Source: Schizosaccharomyces osmophilus
Taxonomy: Eukaryota; Ascomycota; Schizosaccharomycetes; Schizosaccharomycetales; Schizosaccharomycetaceae
Direction of reading: 5' to 3'
Length of the DNA: 64,000 nucleotides
NCBI RefSeq assembly: GCF_027921745.1
Contig: NC_079239.1
Span: forward strand, 2,445,501 to 2,509,500
Under the pieces are notes generated by a model. The model was not told the origin of the DNA. It saw nothing but the letters and a program-made list of their open reading frames with translations, and did not search any database. Positions 10,551-22,255 of this stretch are shown piece after piece. Position 1 is the first letter of the stretch. Each line of letters starts with the position of its first letter. A program made the position numbers and the translations under genes.

Positions 10551-11514
10551 ATGAATGTCCATCCTGCTAGTAGGATGCTAGTATTGATAAAGTAACGCAA
10601 TGTTAGGTTGCTTTTTATCCTCTACACACAATGTTTCGTAGCAACATTTCACAAATGGAAGTCTTCAGCAATAGTGTTTCAAATCTACTAGAATGTTGAG
10701 ATTGTTATCCAATCCATTCCAAAGGCACATTTTATTATTTATTTGTTATTAAATAATTATTATTTTACTTTTATTTATTTTTATTTTACTTTTATTTAAT
10801 TTTATTTAATTTAATTTTTGTTTTTGTTTTTGTTTTTCTTTCTCTTTCAAAACCAGCTCCTTCGGGAAACCATCCTTCGGAACCATCTCCTTTAAAGGCT
10901 TTCCTTCCAACGACAAAGACCTACTTACTACGCTTATCTGTCTCCTTTTTTACAATCAACAAAACGACAAAGAACCTGTAAAATCCCTTTCATGGCAGAA
11001 AGCAGAAAAAAAAAAAAGTAGATGAATGAGAAGATGCGAAGAACCCGTTGGTGAAAGAGACAGCCAGTCTTAAACAAAGACTATGTAGAACCTTACTTAC
11101 TGGGCTACAATTTACTATCATGGACTGATGATAACTAGAGTGAATTCGAGTGGACTAGGGCATCCAGGTTGTTAACCTAATCTTGTCTTCTTTTACGAGT
11201 CGTTCTACTTCGTTGGAATTTACTACGTAACTTGCAAGTTGCAAGCCATAAGTCGCAAACCAGCACTAAAGATGTGTTGTTTTTCGCGGTTGGTTTTGAT
11301 AATTTATTTACTTATTTATTTGTTTTTTTTGTTTTTTTTTTTACTTTTTCAACTGTTTGCTCTTTTTTTATTTCCATCAACAATAGCTCGTGTCGCAGTC
11401 GAAATGACTAACAATGCTGCGACTCTTCTCGAAAGCGACTTCTTTAACGAGACCCTTATGCAACTTTTTCCTCTCGGGCCCACGAATTAACGAACAGGGT
11501 CCCGTTTTCTCCAA

Positions 11515-11527
11515 CCCCTCTCCCCTC
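11515..11527 (+). promoter_or_regulatory. Paired CCCCTC (STREP-like) motifs upstream of bgs3
   Basis: Two CCCCTC hexamers occur one base apart, at 11515-11520 and 11522-11527. CCCCTC is the stress-starvation element bound by zinc-finger factors such as Rst2 in fission yeast. They lie about 1.2 kb before the bgs3 ATG, so any link to the gene is speculative. Confidence 0.3.
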
Positions 11528-12718
11528 ACACTCTAAGCCCTCTGAGATCACCTTTGGAAATATATAAATAATACATAAACCATACTCATTGAAAAGTCAA
11601 ATTATTCTTTTATTTTTTCTCTATTGATTGATGTATTTAGTATAGCAGTTCCTCGGCTACTTGTGGATTTTCGGAGACATCGTAGTTTGGCTATTTATAT
11701 TTTATAACGATTCTTTAGTTTACCAAGAGCGAAACACCTTTGCACTTGTTACAACCAAAATACAGTAAGGAAACGCTCGCCTGAGTACTTCGGAAGATAT
11801 TTCACGTTTGGATTTGTAAAATATTACTACTAAAACAAAAATCCATACCAATTATCTAAGCCTACCCAGAGTGAACGGCGGCGTTTGTCTTTTTTTGTGT
11901 GTGTGTGTGTGTTTTTTTCTTTCTAGTTTACAAAGAAACAGAAACACTGACCCAAAAGCTTTGCTTGCTTTCTTTTTTCTATAAAGTTGATAGATTTCAT
12001 CATATATATTCTCTAACTCTATCACTCTCTTTCCCTCCCTTTATCCCACTTGTCGATCTCTTTTCCTTGACTGACTCGACCGACAGACTAATTGTATTGC
12101 TGTTTGCTTGTTTGTTTTGTCCGTCTTCCTTTTTTCAAAAGTTTCGGCTTTTCATTTAACTTACGAAAACAAAAGAAAGAGATTGAAACAGTAAAAAAGG
12201 ACGTGCGATTCTCTTTTTTCCATTGCGTTGTGTTGTTTGGTCTGTTCGTCTATTTTAATTTCTTTTTTTTTCTCTCTTTTATATAATCGGCTTTTTTTTC
12301 ATTGCTACACTCTTTTTGCGAAGGTTTCTCATTCTTTAATTCCCCATCATTCCTTTCGTTTCTTGCATTTCTGAAAACAAAAACTTTTTGTTTTTTTTTT
12401 TCGTTTTCAGTTGTGCCCCATAGTTTACTTGACTTTATTTTTTGCATTTTCTTTGCTTCCAACACATTGGTTTTTCAATCATTGAGGCTTTGTTGATTTT
12501 TGCTTTTCGTTGTTCTTATTGCCAATCCTGCAATCTATGGTCAAGTTTCCTTCTCACATCTAGGGTTCTCTTTTCAAGGCACTTTGTAACAACTCATAGA
12601 GGGGTTCGTTACCAGTTGTAAAACATTGCACTTTTATATTTTTGCTATCTTACATAATCTTTTGCTTTTTACTTTCTTTACGCATTCCTTTCTAATAATT
12701 GCTTGATCAGCTCCCCTA

Positions 12719-15700
12719 ATGTACCCATATCAAAGATCCGAAGAGTTTTCTGCTTCTTCTACAAATGGAGCAGGTGAGGAAACTCCCATCAACTCCAACT
12801 ATGGTTCAGAGGCTTATTATGGCGGTCGCCACACGCTATCGCCTCATGTCAATCCTTTTATGAATGAACATGAGCAAGAGGATGCCTACTCTGATATCCT
12901 TGAAGAAGCTCCCAATGAAGAAGCTGTATATAATTCTCCAGAGAGACCTAGCTCTTCCGAAGAGTTCGTTTCACAAGACGAGTCCAACGTTTCCGCCGGC
13001 AGTTCTTATATGTTCCCCTACAACCGGGGGCATCCATTAGCCAAGCGTCATGATTCTATCATGGTTGATGAGTTTGGCCATGAATACATTGTTGAAGGTG
13101 AAAGCATTGCTTCAACGGACGAAGCAATTGATTACGATGCTTTATATGCTTCTTGGACTGCCGATAACAAGGCTCCAATCCTTGCCCTCGATATTGAAAA
13201 TATTTTCATCGAACTCGCTATGAAGTTAGGTTTCCAATGGGACAGTATGAGAAATATGTTTGACTACCTTATGGTTATGCTTGATTCTCGATCATCCCGT
13301 ATGGCTCCTCAAGATGCTTTGCTATCCGTGCACGCTGATTATATTGGCGGTCCTCATGCCAATTTCAAGAAATGGTACTTTGCTTCCAGAATGGATCAAT
13401 TTGACTTTGCCTCTGGTGTCCCTTCGTTCATTTCTCGTGATCCTTCTAATCAATCACCCGTCTCAGATCTCTCTGCCGTAAATGCCCTTTGGATTTCTCG
13501 TATGGATGATTTGTCCAGCTATGAGCGTGTTGAACAATTAGCTCTTTACCTTTTATGCTGGGGTGAAGCCAACAATGTTCGTTTTATGCCGGAGTGTTTG
13601 TGCTTTATATATAAGTTGGCCTATGACTATCTCATTTCCCCTCAATACAAAGAGCAAAAAGATCCTGCCCCTAAAGATTATTACCTTGATCATTGCATTA
13701 CTCCTTTTTATAATTTGCTGCATGATCAACAATATGAAATTCGCAACCAAAAATACGTTCGGAAAGAGAAGGATCATGCTGAAACTATTGGTTATGATGA
13801 TGTCAATCAAATGTTTTGGCATGCTAGCGGCATCAAGCGCATTAAGCTTCTTGATGGCTCCGGAATCATGAAAGCACTTCCCTCTGCTAGAATTCACTTG
13901 CTCGATCAAGTTCAGTGGAGTCGCATTTGTTATAAATCATATAGGGAGTCTCGTACTTGGTTACATTTTATAACCAACTTCAACCGTATTTGGATTTTGC
14001 ATCTTTGCGTCTTTTGGTATTTTACTGTTCATAACTCTCCCACCATTTACACTCGAAACTTCCACTATTTGGAAAATACTCAGCCTTCTCGTGCCGCAAA
14101 ATGGAGTGCACCTGCGCTTGCCGGTGCCGTTGCCTCCTTTATAAACTTTTTGGCACTTTTGCTCGAAGGTTATTTTGTTCCTAGAAGATCTCCAGGTGCC
14201 CAAACTGTCTTGCCCAGGTTGATATTTGTAGCAATCTTGCTTGCTCTCAATATTATCCCTGCCGTTTTCATTTTTGGATTTTCTAACGATCGGCAACAAC
14301 ATTACAAAAGTCGTGAAATTGTCGGCTATGTTCATTTCTTTTTTTCTATTGCCTGCGTTGCCTATCAGACTTTTGTACCTTTATCTGGTTTATTGGGTCC
14401 AAGGTTCAACTTTCGGGGTTCTAGAAAATATCTGGCCAATAAGTATTTCACCAACAATATTGTAACTTTGCCATGGCGCCGTTTCCTATTGTCAGTTTGT
14501 TTGTGGGTTACAGTATTTGTAGCCAAGTTTGTTGAGTCGTACTACTTTCTCACTCTTTCGGTTCGTGATCCTATCCGATTTCTTCAGAAAATGAAACCTT
14601 ACGATTGCAGCGATTACTTAATTGGTTCAGCTCTTTGTAGGTACCAGCCCAAATTTTTATTGTCGCTCGTTTATCTCACAGACTTGGTTTTGTTCTTCCT
14701 CGATACCTACTTATGGTACATGCTAATCAGTACTATTTTCAGCATCGGGTATTCCTTCTCAATTGGTGCCGCGATTTGGACTCCCTGGCGCGTACTCTAC
14801 TCGAATTTGCCTAGACGTATTTACTTCAATTTATTGTCTGCTAAGTCATTGTCTACTGATTTCAAGCCTAAGATTTACGTTGGTCAGATATGGAACAGTG
14901 TAATGATTTCCATGTACCGTGAACACTTGCTTTCTTTGGAACACCTAAGGGGCTTGTTGTACGAGCAAGTTGGATCCGAGTATTTCGGGAAACAGACTTT
15001 CCAATCTCCCAAGTTTTTCATGGAGTCAGCTAAAGGAAAATCAACTAGGAATAAGTACTTCTTGGCCACTTCAGAAGCAGAAAGAAGAATTTCATTTTTT
15101 TCACAGTCGCTTTCTGCGAATCTGCCTGAGGCTATGCCGGTTCCTAAAATGCCTTCATTCACTGTGCTCATTCCTCACTATGGTGAGAAGATTCTTCTGA
15201 GTCTTCGGGAAATTATTCGCGAGCAAGATCCCATGTCGAGGATAACTTTACTGGAATACTTAAAACAACTTTACCCTCACGACTGGAATTGTTTTGTTCA
15301 AGATACTAAGTTGATGGCTGGTGAGCCTAGTCCCATGGATAATAAAGATGATGAAAAAGCTGAGGGGTCAAAAAAGAAGAATAATTTCCTTAAAGAAGAC
15401 CTTCCTTTCTATTGCATTGGTTTCAAGTCTACGGCTCCGGAATATACTTTGCGTACTAGAATCTGGGCTTCCCTTCGCAGTCAGACACTGTACCGTACTG
15501 CAAGCGGTATGATGAATTATTCTCGTGCTCTGAAATTGCTATATCGCGTTGAACACCCTGCGTTATTGGATGAATGTAGTGGAAACTTTGAAAAACTCGA
15601 GCACGAATTGGAACAAATGGCTTATCGGAAGTTCCGTCTTTGCCTGTCCATGCAGCGTTATTCAAAGTTCACTCGCGACGAATATGAGAACACTGAATTT

Positions 15701-18187
15701 CTTTTGAGAGCACATCCCGAACTGCAAATTTCATATTTGGACGAAGATCCAGCTGAGGATGGTGAGGAGCCAAAGGTGTATGCAACTCTTATCAATGGCT
15801 TCTGTCCTATAGAAAATGGTCGTCGCTTACCAAAGTACCGCATTCGTCTATCTGGTAACCCCATATTGGGAGACGGTAAAGCTGATAATCAGAACATGGC
15901 TCTTCCATTTGTCCGCGGTGAATATCTTCAAGTCATTGATGCTAATCAAGACAACTATATTGAGGAATGTTTGAAAATCCGCAGTGTCCTTAGTGAATTT
16001 GAAGAGATGGATGCAGTTACCACGAATCCCTATTCTGCCTCAGATAAGCATAACTGGCCTGTTGCTATGGTTGGTTCTCGAGAGTACGTATTTTCAGAAA
16101 ACAGCGGTATTTTGGGTGATGTTGCTGCTGGTAAGGAACAAACTTTTGGTACGTTATTTTCTCGCTCTTTAGCCTTAATTGGTGGTAAGTTGCATTACGG
16201 ACATCCTGACTTTTTGAATACAATCTTTATGACCACCCGAGGTGGTGTTTCTAAAGGTCAGAAAGGTTTACACGTCAATGAGGATATTTATGCTGGTATG
16301 AATGCTATGCAGCGTGGTGGACGAATCAAACATTGCGACTATTTCCAATGTGGTAAGGGACGTGATCTCGGTTTTGGTACGATTCTCAACTTTACTACGA
16401 AGATTGGTACCGGTATGGGTGAGCAGTCGCTTTCACGTGAGTACTTCTACTTGGGAACTCAATTACCATTCTTCAGAATGCTTTCGTTCTACTATGCACA
16501 TGCAGGCTTTCATCTTAACAATTGCTTCATCATGATATCAATGCAGTTATTGATGCTTGTGTTTGTTAACCTAGGCGCCATGTATCGTACTGTTCCTATC
16601 TGCAAGTATCAATCTAGCGGTAGTGTCAATCAGGGACTATATCCAGCTGGTTGTTACATGTTGAAACCAGTTTTGGATTGGATTAGAAGATGCATTATAT
16701 CTATTTTTGTTGTTTTCTTCATTTCGTTCTTGCCTTTGATTGTGCATGATCTTCTAGAAAAGGGTGCCCTTCGTGCTGTCTCTCGTTTGTGTAAACAGAT
16801 TATCTCATTTTCCCCTATGTTTGAAGTGTTTGTCACTCAAAATTACTCGCAGTCAATCATTACCAATTTAACCTATGGTGGTGCTCGCTACATTGCTACT
16901 GGCCGTGGATTAGCTACTACTCGTGTACCTTTTTCAGTTTTGTACTCTAGGTATAGTGGGGGCTCTATTTACCTCGGTGCTCGTTTATTGCTAATGTTGT
17001 TTTTTGGTACAATGACGGTATGGACCACTCATTATGTCTATTTTTGGTGTACAATGTTTGCATTGGTTATATGCCCATTCCTTTACAACCCTCACCAATT
17101 CTCGTTTGTTGACTTCTTCGTTGATTATCGTGAATTCCTTCGTTGGCTGTCTCGTGGTAATAGCAAAGGACACGACCATTCCTGGATAAGCTTTTGCAGA
17201 TTGGCTCGTACAAGGATCACTGGTGTTCAGAAGAAGCAAAAGGGGTCACCATCCAACAAGCTTGCGATGGATACCCCTCGTGCCAGAATCACAAACTTAC
17301 TCTTTACCGAAATTCTTGTGCCTGCTTTCTTTTGCTTTTTCTCTATTACTGCATATACATTTATGAACTCACAGCCTGGATTGGAGGATACTTCGCGCTC
17401 AGTGAACGGCTTTGTTCGTATTTGGATAATGGCAGCATTGCCTATAGCTATTAGTATTGCTATGTTATGTATCTCTTTGCTTGTATCGTGTTGCCTTGGC
17501 CCGTTGATGAACAAATGCTGTAAACAGTTTGGTGGTTTCATGGCTGCTATCTCACACGGTGTTTGTGTTGTTGGATTGGTTTTTACCTTTGAGGCTTTGT
17601 GGTTCTTGGAGGCTTGGTCACTTTCCAAGACGGTTTTAGGATGTGTCGTAATTATCTCGATTCACCGATTCCTTTTCAAGTTAGTCGTTGTATTCCTTCT
17701 TCCACGTGAAGTATCTGGCGGTGAGACGAACTTTAGCTGGTGGGATGGAAAATGGATTAGCAGAGACATTCCCATGAAACCTATCCAATTTATTCGGGAG
17801 TTTTTCTGCAAGATCATTGAGTTAAATCTCTTTGCTATGGACTTCATGTTGGCACACTCCATCCTGTTCTGTATGGTCCCTGTACTTATAATTCCATTTG
17901 TGGACATCCCTCACTCTGTTTTGTTGTTTTGGCTCCAACCTAGTCGTCAAATCCGTCCTCCAATCTATACCCGTAAGCAAAACCAGCTTCGCAGAAGAAC
18001 GTTTTATCGCTACTCACTTTTGTTTACGCTTCTTCTCTGTACATTTGTTGCAATGATTGTGGTACCGCTTGTTCTTGATCATAAATTGGGATACACATTT
18101 AAGTTTAATAACTCCAAGAAGTTCTTCCGGTTAATGCAACCTACAATGGGCAAGGTCATCAACAGTAATAAGAATACTACCGATTAA
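12719..18187 (+). CDS. bgs3: 1,3-beta-glucan synthase catalytic subunit Bgs3
   Basis: The intronless gene encodes 1822 residues of the FKS/GT48 family, plasma-membrane enzymes that make linear beta-1,3-glucan from UDP-glucose. The acidic N-terminal cytosolic tail is followed by the FKS1 domain-1 region (about 170-330, with LALYLLCWGEANNVRFMPEC). A first membrane cluster spans about 430-690. The large central cytosolic catalytic block (about 730-1290) includes KYRIRLSGNPILGDGKADNQ and PVAMVGSREYVFSENSGILG. A C-terminal membrane cluster follows (about 1310-1800). Among the four Bgs paralogues the length fits Bgs3 (about 1826 in S. pombe, from memory), and the gas1/rps30/fcp1 neighbourhood supports this. 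The ATG at 12719 opens the frame after a long leader. Confidence 0.92.
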   Translation: MYPYQRSEEFSASSTNGAGEETPINSNYGSEAYYGGRHTLSPHVNPFMNEHEQEDAYSDILEEAPNEEAVYNSPERPSSSEEFVSQDESNVSAGSSYMFPYNRGHPLAKRHDSIMVDEFGHEYIVEGESIASTDEAIDYDALYASWTADNKAPILALDIENIFIELAMKLGFQWDSMRNMFDYLMVMLDSRSSRMAPQDALLSVHADYIGGPHANFKKWYFASRMDQFDFASGVPSFISRDPSNQSPVSDLSAVNALWISRMDDLSSYERVEQLALYLLCWGEANNVRFMPECLCFIYKLAYDYLISPQYKEQKDPAPKDYYLDHCITPFYNLLHDQQYEIRNQKYVRKEKDHAETIGYDDVNQMFWHASGIKRIKLLDGSGIMKALPSARIHLLDQVQWSRICYKSYRESRTWLHFITNFNRIWILHLCVFWYFTVHNSPTIYTRNFHYLENTQPSRAAKWSAPALAGAVASFINFLALLLEGYFVPRRSPGAQTVLPRLIFVAILLALNIIPAVFIFGFSNDRQQHYKSREIVGYVHFFFSIACVAYQTFVPLSGLLGPRFNFRGSRKYLANKYFTNNIVTLPWRRFLLSVCLWVTVFVAKFVESYYFLTLSVRDPIRFLQKMKPYDCSDYLIGSALCRYQPKFLLSLVYLTDLVLFFLDTYLWYMLISTIFSIGYSFSIGAAIWTPWRVLYSNLPRRIYFNLLSAKSLSTDFKPKIYVGQIWNSVMISMYREHLLSLEHLRGLLYEQVGSEYFGKQTFQSPKFFMESAKGKSTRNKYFLATSEAERRISFFSQSLSANLPEAMPVPKMPSFTVLIPHYGEKILLSLREIIREQDPMSRITLLEYLKQLYPHDWNCFVQDTKLMAGEPSPMDNKDDEKAEGSKKKNNFLKEDLPFYCIGFKSTAPEYTLRTRIWASLRSQTLYRTASGMMNYSRALKLLYRVEHPALLDECSGNFEKLEHELEQMAYRKFRLCLSMQRYSKFTRDEYENTEFLLRAHPELQISYLDEDPAEDGEEPKVYATLINGFCPIENGRRLPKYRIRLSGNPILGDGKADNQNMALPFVRGEYLQVIDANQDNYIEECLKIRSVLSEFEEMDAVTTNPYSASDKHNWPVAMVGSREYVFSENSGILGDVAAGKEQTFGTLFSRSLALIGGKLHYGHPDFLNTIFMTTRGGVSKGQKGLHVNEDIYAGMNAMQRGGRIKHCDYFQCGKGRDLGFGTILNFTTKIGTGMGEQSLSREYFYLGTQLPFFRMLSFYYAHAGFHLNNCFIMISMQLLMLVFVNLGAMYRTVPICKYQSSGSVNQGLYPAGCYMLKPVLDWIRRCIISIFVVFFISFLPLIVHDLLEKGALRAVSRLCKQIISFSPMFEVFVTQNYSQSIITNLTYGGARYIATGRGLATTRVPFSVLYSRYSGGSIYLGARLLLMLFFGTMTVWTTHYVYFWCTMFALVICPFLYNPHQFSFVDFFVDYREFLRWLSRGNSKGHDHSWISFCRLARTRITGVQKKQKGSPSNKLAMDTPRARITNLLFTEILVPAFFCFFSITAYTFMNSQPGLEDTSRSVNGFVRIWIMAALPIAISIAMLCISLLVSCCLGPLMNKCCKQFGGFMAAISHGVCVVGLVFTFEALWFLEAWSLSKTVLGCVVIISIHRFLFKLVVVFLLPREVSGGETNFSWWDGKWISRDIPMKPIQFIREFFCKIIELNLFAMDFMLAHSILFCMVPVLIIPFVDIPHSVLLFWLQPSRQIRPPIYTRKQNQLRRRTFYRYSLLFTLLLCTFVAMIVVPLVLDHKLGYTFKFNNSKKFFRLMQPTMGKVINSNKNTTD

Positions 18188-19115
18188 ATGTGACATGCCT
18201 TGACCGAATCTTGAAAGATGTACTGTTGCTTAAGCCATTATCTGGTAAAGAAGTTGGGACTCGAATTATCTGAGAGAGAACTCTCAGTATTACAAAATTG
18301 CAAATCATAGTTCCAGTTTAAATGGAATTATGCACAAATTTTATATTCATTCGGTTATTTCTTTATCCACTTTCCACCTTCTAGCATGAATGTATGCTAT
18401 AAAAACAAAAGTTTGCATATACTTTATCATCTATGCCAAATTTTATCTCTCGTTTATATCGTAAATTTTATGGATGCTTACTTTGATCGCATTGATCCGT
18501 TGGTGAACGGGTCTTTCCCTTTATCTTTTTTCTTTTATATTTTTTGTTTTCAGGCCGCCATTTCTGGTCTAAGTAATGGGTGACCGCTTGATGTGGCATC
18601 CGAACTCTTGTAAATAGTTCGTCGATTTCTTCTTTCGTTCTTTTCCTCTATATTACTCCTTATTTTTATTTCTTAGATTTATTCTCTATTTTGAAATGAC
18701 ATGACTGATGTTTTTCATGGTAAACTTAAAGATCGTATGTAGGTTGTCTGTATTACAAATTTATATGGCATATTGTTGAGAGGACATGCATGTGCAAGTT
18801 TCTAGGTGCTGTTTTCATTGTTGTACATGTTTTCTATGGTTAAAAAAGGAAAAATGAACATTGCAAAATAGCAGTATAGACTGTGTGAACCGTTTGGGAT
18901 GCGTTTCCTGAAACACACCAAACGAAGGCATAGGGAAATGTTTGAAAGAAAGGGTGACGAAGAGTGGAATTTTTTTGAGGTAACATCCTTATAGAGGTAG
19001 CAATATTATTAGCCGTCGAAACAAGCTTCGGGCGGAAGCGAAGACAGCGTGACTGCTTTATAGTGAACTCATGTTAGCAGGTTTCTAACATTTTCATTTA
19101 ACAACTACAGACAAC
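18188..19115. other. bgs3 to rps30 intergenic region
   Basis: About 930 bases hold the bgs3 3' flank and the rps30 promoter. Apart from the HomolD box at 19048-19055 I see no recognisable gene. Short T-rich open frames look noncoding. Confidence 0.55.
19048..19055 (-). promoter_or_regulatory. HomolD box of the rps30 promoter
   Basis: Read on the minus strand the octamer is CAGTCACG, which fits the HomolD consensus CAGTCAC(A/G) that replaces TATA in fission yeast ribosomal-protein promoters. It lies about 60 bases before the rps30 ATG, the usual distance. I do not see a convincing HomolE (ACCCTACCCT) partner next to it. Confidence 0.75.
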
Positions 19116-19390
19116 ATGGGTAAGGTTCACGGATCATTAGCTCGTGCCGGTAAGGTAAGTTAATACATGAAAGTCGAAAGCATGCTGTTTTACGACTTTT
19201 TCGATTATTTTGTATGAACAGTGAATTAACATGTTTGTAGGTGAAATCTCAATGCCCCAAGGTTGAGAAGCAAGAAAAGCCCAAGCAACCCAAGGGACGT
19301 GCTCACAAGCGTCTTGTATACGTTCGTCGCTTCGTCAATGTTACCAATATGGTTGGTGGCAAGAGAAGAATGAACCCTTCTTCTGCTTAA
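19116..19390 (+). CDS. rps30: 40S ribosomal protein eS30
   Basis: Two exons, join(19116..19154, 19241..19390), encode 62 residues beginning [20 protein letters not shown] and ending with [14 protein letters not shown]. This is the very basic eS30 of the small subunit near the decoding side. No ubiquitin-like fusion is present, unlike animal FAU. The intron follows Lys13, with a GTAAGT donor and a TTGTAG acceptor, a typical early position in a ribosomal-protein gene. The HomolD box about 60 bases upstream gives TATA-less ribosomal control. S. pombe has two copies (rps3001/rps3002); this one sits next to fcp1 as rps3001 does from memory. Confidence 0.95.
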
Positions 19391-19849
19391 GTGCTATAAA
19401 CGTACTTGAATACAAAATTTGTATCATCAATGAATTCTTCTCAATTGATTGATTATATTCTTTAAGAATTGGCTGATTAATGTAATCCGTTATTTATGCG
19501 ATTTCAAGTTGCTAGTGTAAAATAGGTTGTTTGTAGTGAAGTTCACGTAGACGATCAGACAAGTATAGTTTTGTAGGAAAGTTCCAACTAACAGCTAATT
19601 GCTGAATGTGTTATACCATGGACAACTAAGTAGTATTGCGGATGAATCTACAGGTATTTTTGAAAAAGATTGTGATTTTCATTTGGTTCTGCATTATGAA
19701 TACCAAAGCCTTCTATTTGCTTTCCTTCAATATGCATACGTGTGATATGAACAGAGTTTTGGAAATGAAGTACTAAATAGGAGAATAAGAGAAGAGAAGA
19801 GAAGAGAAGAGAAGAAAAAAGAAAAGAAAAAGTGAGAGAAACTTGTAGC
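19391..19849. other. Convergent rps30/fcp1 intergenic region
   Basis: This 460-base spacer lies between two convergent genes. It contains a short (GAGAA)n run at about 19787-19815 and otherwise AT-rich 3' flank sequence. No gene is seen. Confidence 0.55.
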
Positions 19850-22255
19850 TTATTTTTCTTTCTTGGATAGCTCTTCTTCCATCAACTCAGCAAGATCTTC
19901 CAATCCCTCCGATTCATTTCCGTTATTGCTTTTCTGTTCTTGATCCGAGCTTTCTTTTACACCCTTTGCATCATTGAGCTTTTTGCGTTTTTCATCATCG
20001 GGTTTGGAAGGGGTTTCATCATCGTTTTTTCGTTTTTTCGAGTCTAATTCGTTCTCTGCCGGTGATGATGTCTCACCAATATCTATAGGATTTCTAAAAC
20101 AGTTAGTAAATGAGACGAAAACATTCAGGCAATTGACAACTTACTCTTCATTATCATCGCCATCGCTCAAATCTCCTAATGCATCTTCAACATCACGATC
20201 GGCTTCGTTCCAATCAATGTCGTCTAGCTCACGTTCATTAATTTCGTATGTTCTCTGCTCATCATTCGAATCTGAAGAGTAGTAATGATCAGATAGTGCC
20301 CTGTCTGGAAGATCATAACTAGGATACAGCAAATAGTTCGACTCCGAAAGACGTTCCCACGCTGAAATTGATTCAGTAAGCCAATTTAGTTTGACAACTC
20401 GAACATTGCCAATGTTTATTGCCGTTTTCACCTTTTCGGTACGTACCTAAATGGTCAGTCAAATACATATCAAACAGTAATAGGAGAATATTGCATACCT
20501 TTGCCGCGATTAAGTGTGTTGGAGATTCGTCAAAGTCTATGACAATTTGTGCTCCAAATGTCATTGCCCATTTTGCGATATCGCTACTTAAAACATCTAT
20601 CCCTAGTGGGATAACTCCACTGAAGAGAATCCTACAGCCTTTTAGGACTTTGGATTTCATAGAAGGAATGATTTGTTCCACGTTAGCATGTATTTTTTTC
20701 GTCCGGTTTTCGTTTTTTGATTCTTCATCGTAATACACTCGATGAATCCTTGTTAGGACTTTTTCCAAATGAAGCAATTCTTTGTCCCCTCCATGTAGTA
20801 AAGAGTGATCACGCTCATCCTCCTCAAATAATGCAATTTGCTGTTTCGCCAATGGGCGTTCTGATTTTTGCAACTGTAAAGCAGTAAACCTCTCCTTGTT
20901 TTGTTCCTCCAAAGCTTGCTTATCTTGCAAAAAAGTTTCTTTTAAAAGAGTTCGTTCTGGAATTGTTGAAGAAGTCTGTGATGAAGAAGAAGAATCAGGC
21001 AAGACAGCATCTTGATTGGTGTTCACGTCTACACTTTCCTCCTGTTCATGTGAAGTCTCAATAGGTGGATTATTCTCTTGTTCAGGAAGAGGGGTGGGTT
21101 TAGCAAGGAAATTACTGTTAATATCCCCAATTCCAACAAAAAATTCAAAAGGTACGACTTTAATGAGATTCGGATTCCAATCCCAGATGTCACCACGGTC
21201 ATCGATTATGACAACCATGCTAGTATCACAAGGAAATAGTCGTTGGAGACTCTTCTGAGTTAAACTTCCGCTATCATCACGGGACAGAACACGATCCTGA
21301 AATATTTTTCCTTCAGGATCAATAAGTTTAGCTATTTCTTTGGCGTACGCTTTCGTACCCATAGTATATATATGTAATTCATACATGCTACTAATTCGTG
21401 TCAGAAAGTCTTGCAAACCTGGTCGTAGCTTAATGTAATAACGAGACGAATATGTCCTAAAACCTTCCTGTAGATAAAATGATCGGACATCCTTTAGCAG
21501 ATGATAGTTCGCATTCGAAGGGTCGGACATCCACTCTCCAACAGTTGGATCGACTGTTGCGTGGATAATCGTTTGATCCAAATCAACAATAAGAGAGAGT
21601 CTTCGTTCATTACGCAGCCGGACCACATTTTGTTCTTCTATACGATTGGCCTCCTACATATTAAAGAGTTAATGTCCGTTTCTTTCTTTAGGATAAAAAT
21701 TATTATTGACTTACGTCCAAGCTTACAGTCAAACCGCCGGTATCGTGGGTCATACTGATATTTGCTCTTGCCATGTCAGAGTATCCCATGTAATCTTGGC
21801 TATTTATTGTTAGTATACCTTTCTTTAAAAAGAAAGTGAGCGTCAACATACCTGGTGATATTTTCTCCGCAAATCGCACACAACCCTCCGTAGTGGACTT
21901 CATGAGTACATGGCTCATGTAGTTTTGCTACTACTTTTCTTTAAGAAGAAAATGTCAGAAATTATGGATCACAGACGAAGCGCACATACAAATTATTGTT
22001 AAGTTGTTCATCATTATTTACTTCCCACTGAACTAATTCTCCTTCCACGGGACATTCAAACTGCTCAATAAATTCACGATCCACGTATTCTTCAGTGCCA
22101 TCATCCCGATCTTGCTTCACCTTTGTGAAAAACCGGTACAGCAGCAGTGGAGTATGCCTTTTCACGTAAGTACCTGCTGGTACTAGACATTTTGCAACTT
22201 CAATTGGATAATTGAGAGTGTTGGGTAGACGAATCGGTGTCAGTCGTTCCGGCAT
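19850..22255 (-). CDS. fcp1: RNA polymerase II CTD phosphatase Fcp1
   Basis: Six exons, complement(join(19850..20093, 20145..20446, 20499..21653, 21715..21799, 21852..21938, 21990..22255)), give 712 residues. The enzyme removes phosphate from Ser2/Ser5 of the polymerase C-terminal repeat and recycles the enzyme. An N-terminal biotinyl-lipoyl-like region is followed by a CxxC block (EPCTHEVHYGGLCAICG). The HAD-type catalytic motif VDLDQTIIH places Asp170 and Asp172 of DxDxT. A BRCT domain spans about 480-575, and an acidic/basic C-terminal tail (LEDLAELMEEELSKKEK) is the likely TFIIF-binding end. Introns are short (51-61 bases) with GTATGT/GTAAGT donors. S. pombe Fcp1 has about 723 residues, so the model looks complete. 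The gene is tandem with the rhomboid gene and convergent with rps30. Confidence 0.93.

Larger units (their letters stand above)
9508..12718. other. Large divergent gas1/bgs3 intergenic region
   Basis: This 3.2 kb spacer separates two cell-wall genes. It holds an MluI-box-like site at 9709-9714, several triplet and pentamer repeats, AT-rich TTTAT and TTTTTG tracts (about 10735-10840), two CCCCTC motifs (11515-11527), a GT run (about 11896-11912) and a pyrimidine-rich stretch from about 11900 to 12700 that looks like a long bgs3 leader. Open frames within it are short or low-complexity. I cannot support a protein-coding gene. Noncoding transcripts are possible. Confidence 0.6.

Noticed and set aside
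11239-12496. Several short frames with Phe/Leu/Ser runs before bgs3
   Set aside because: They result from pyrimidine tracts in the probable leader and would encode only homopolymer-like peptides.
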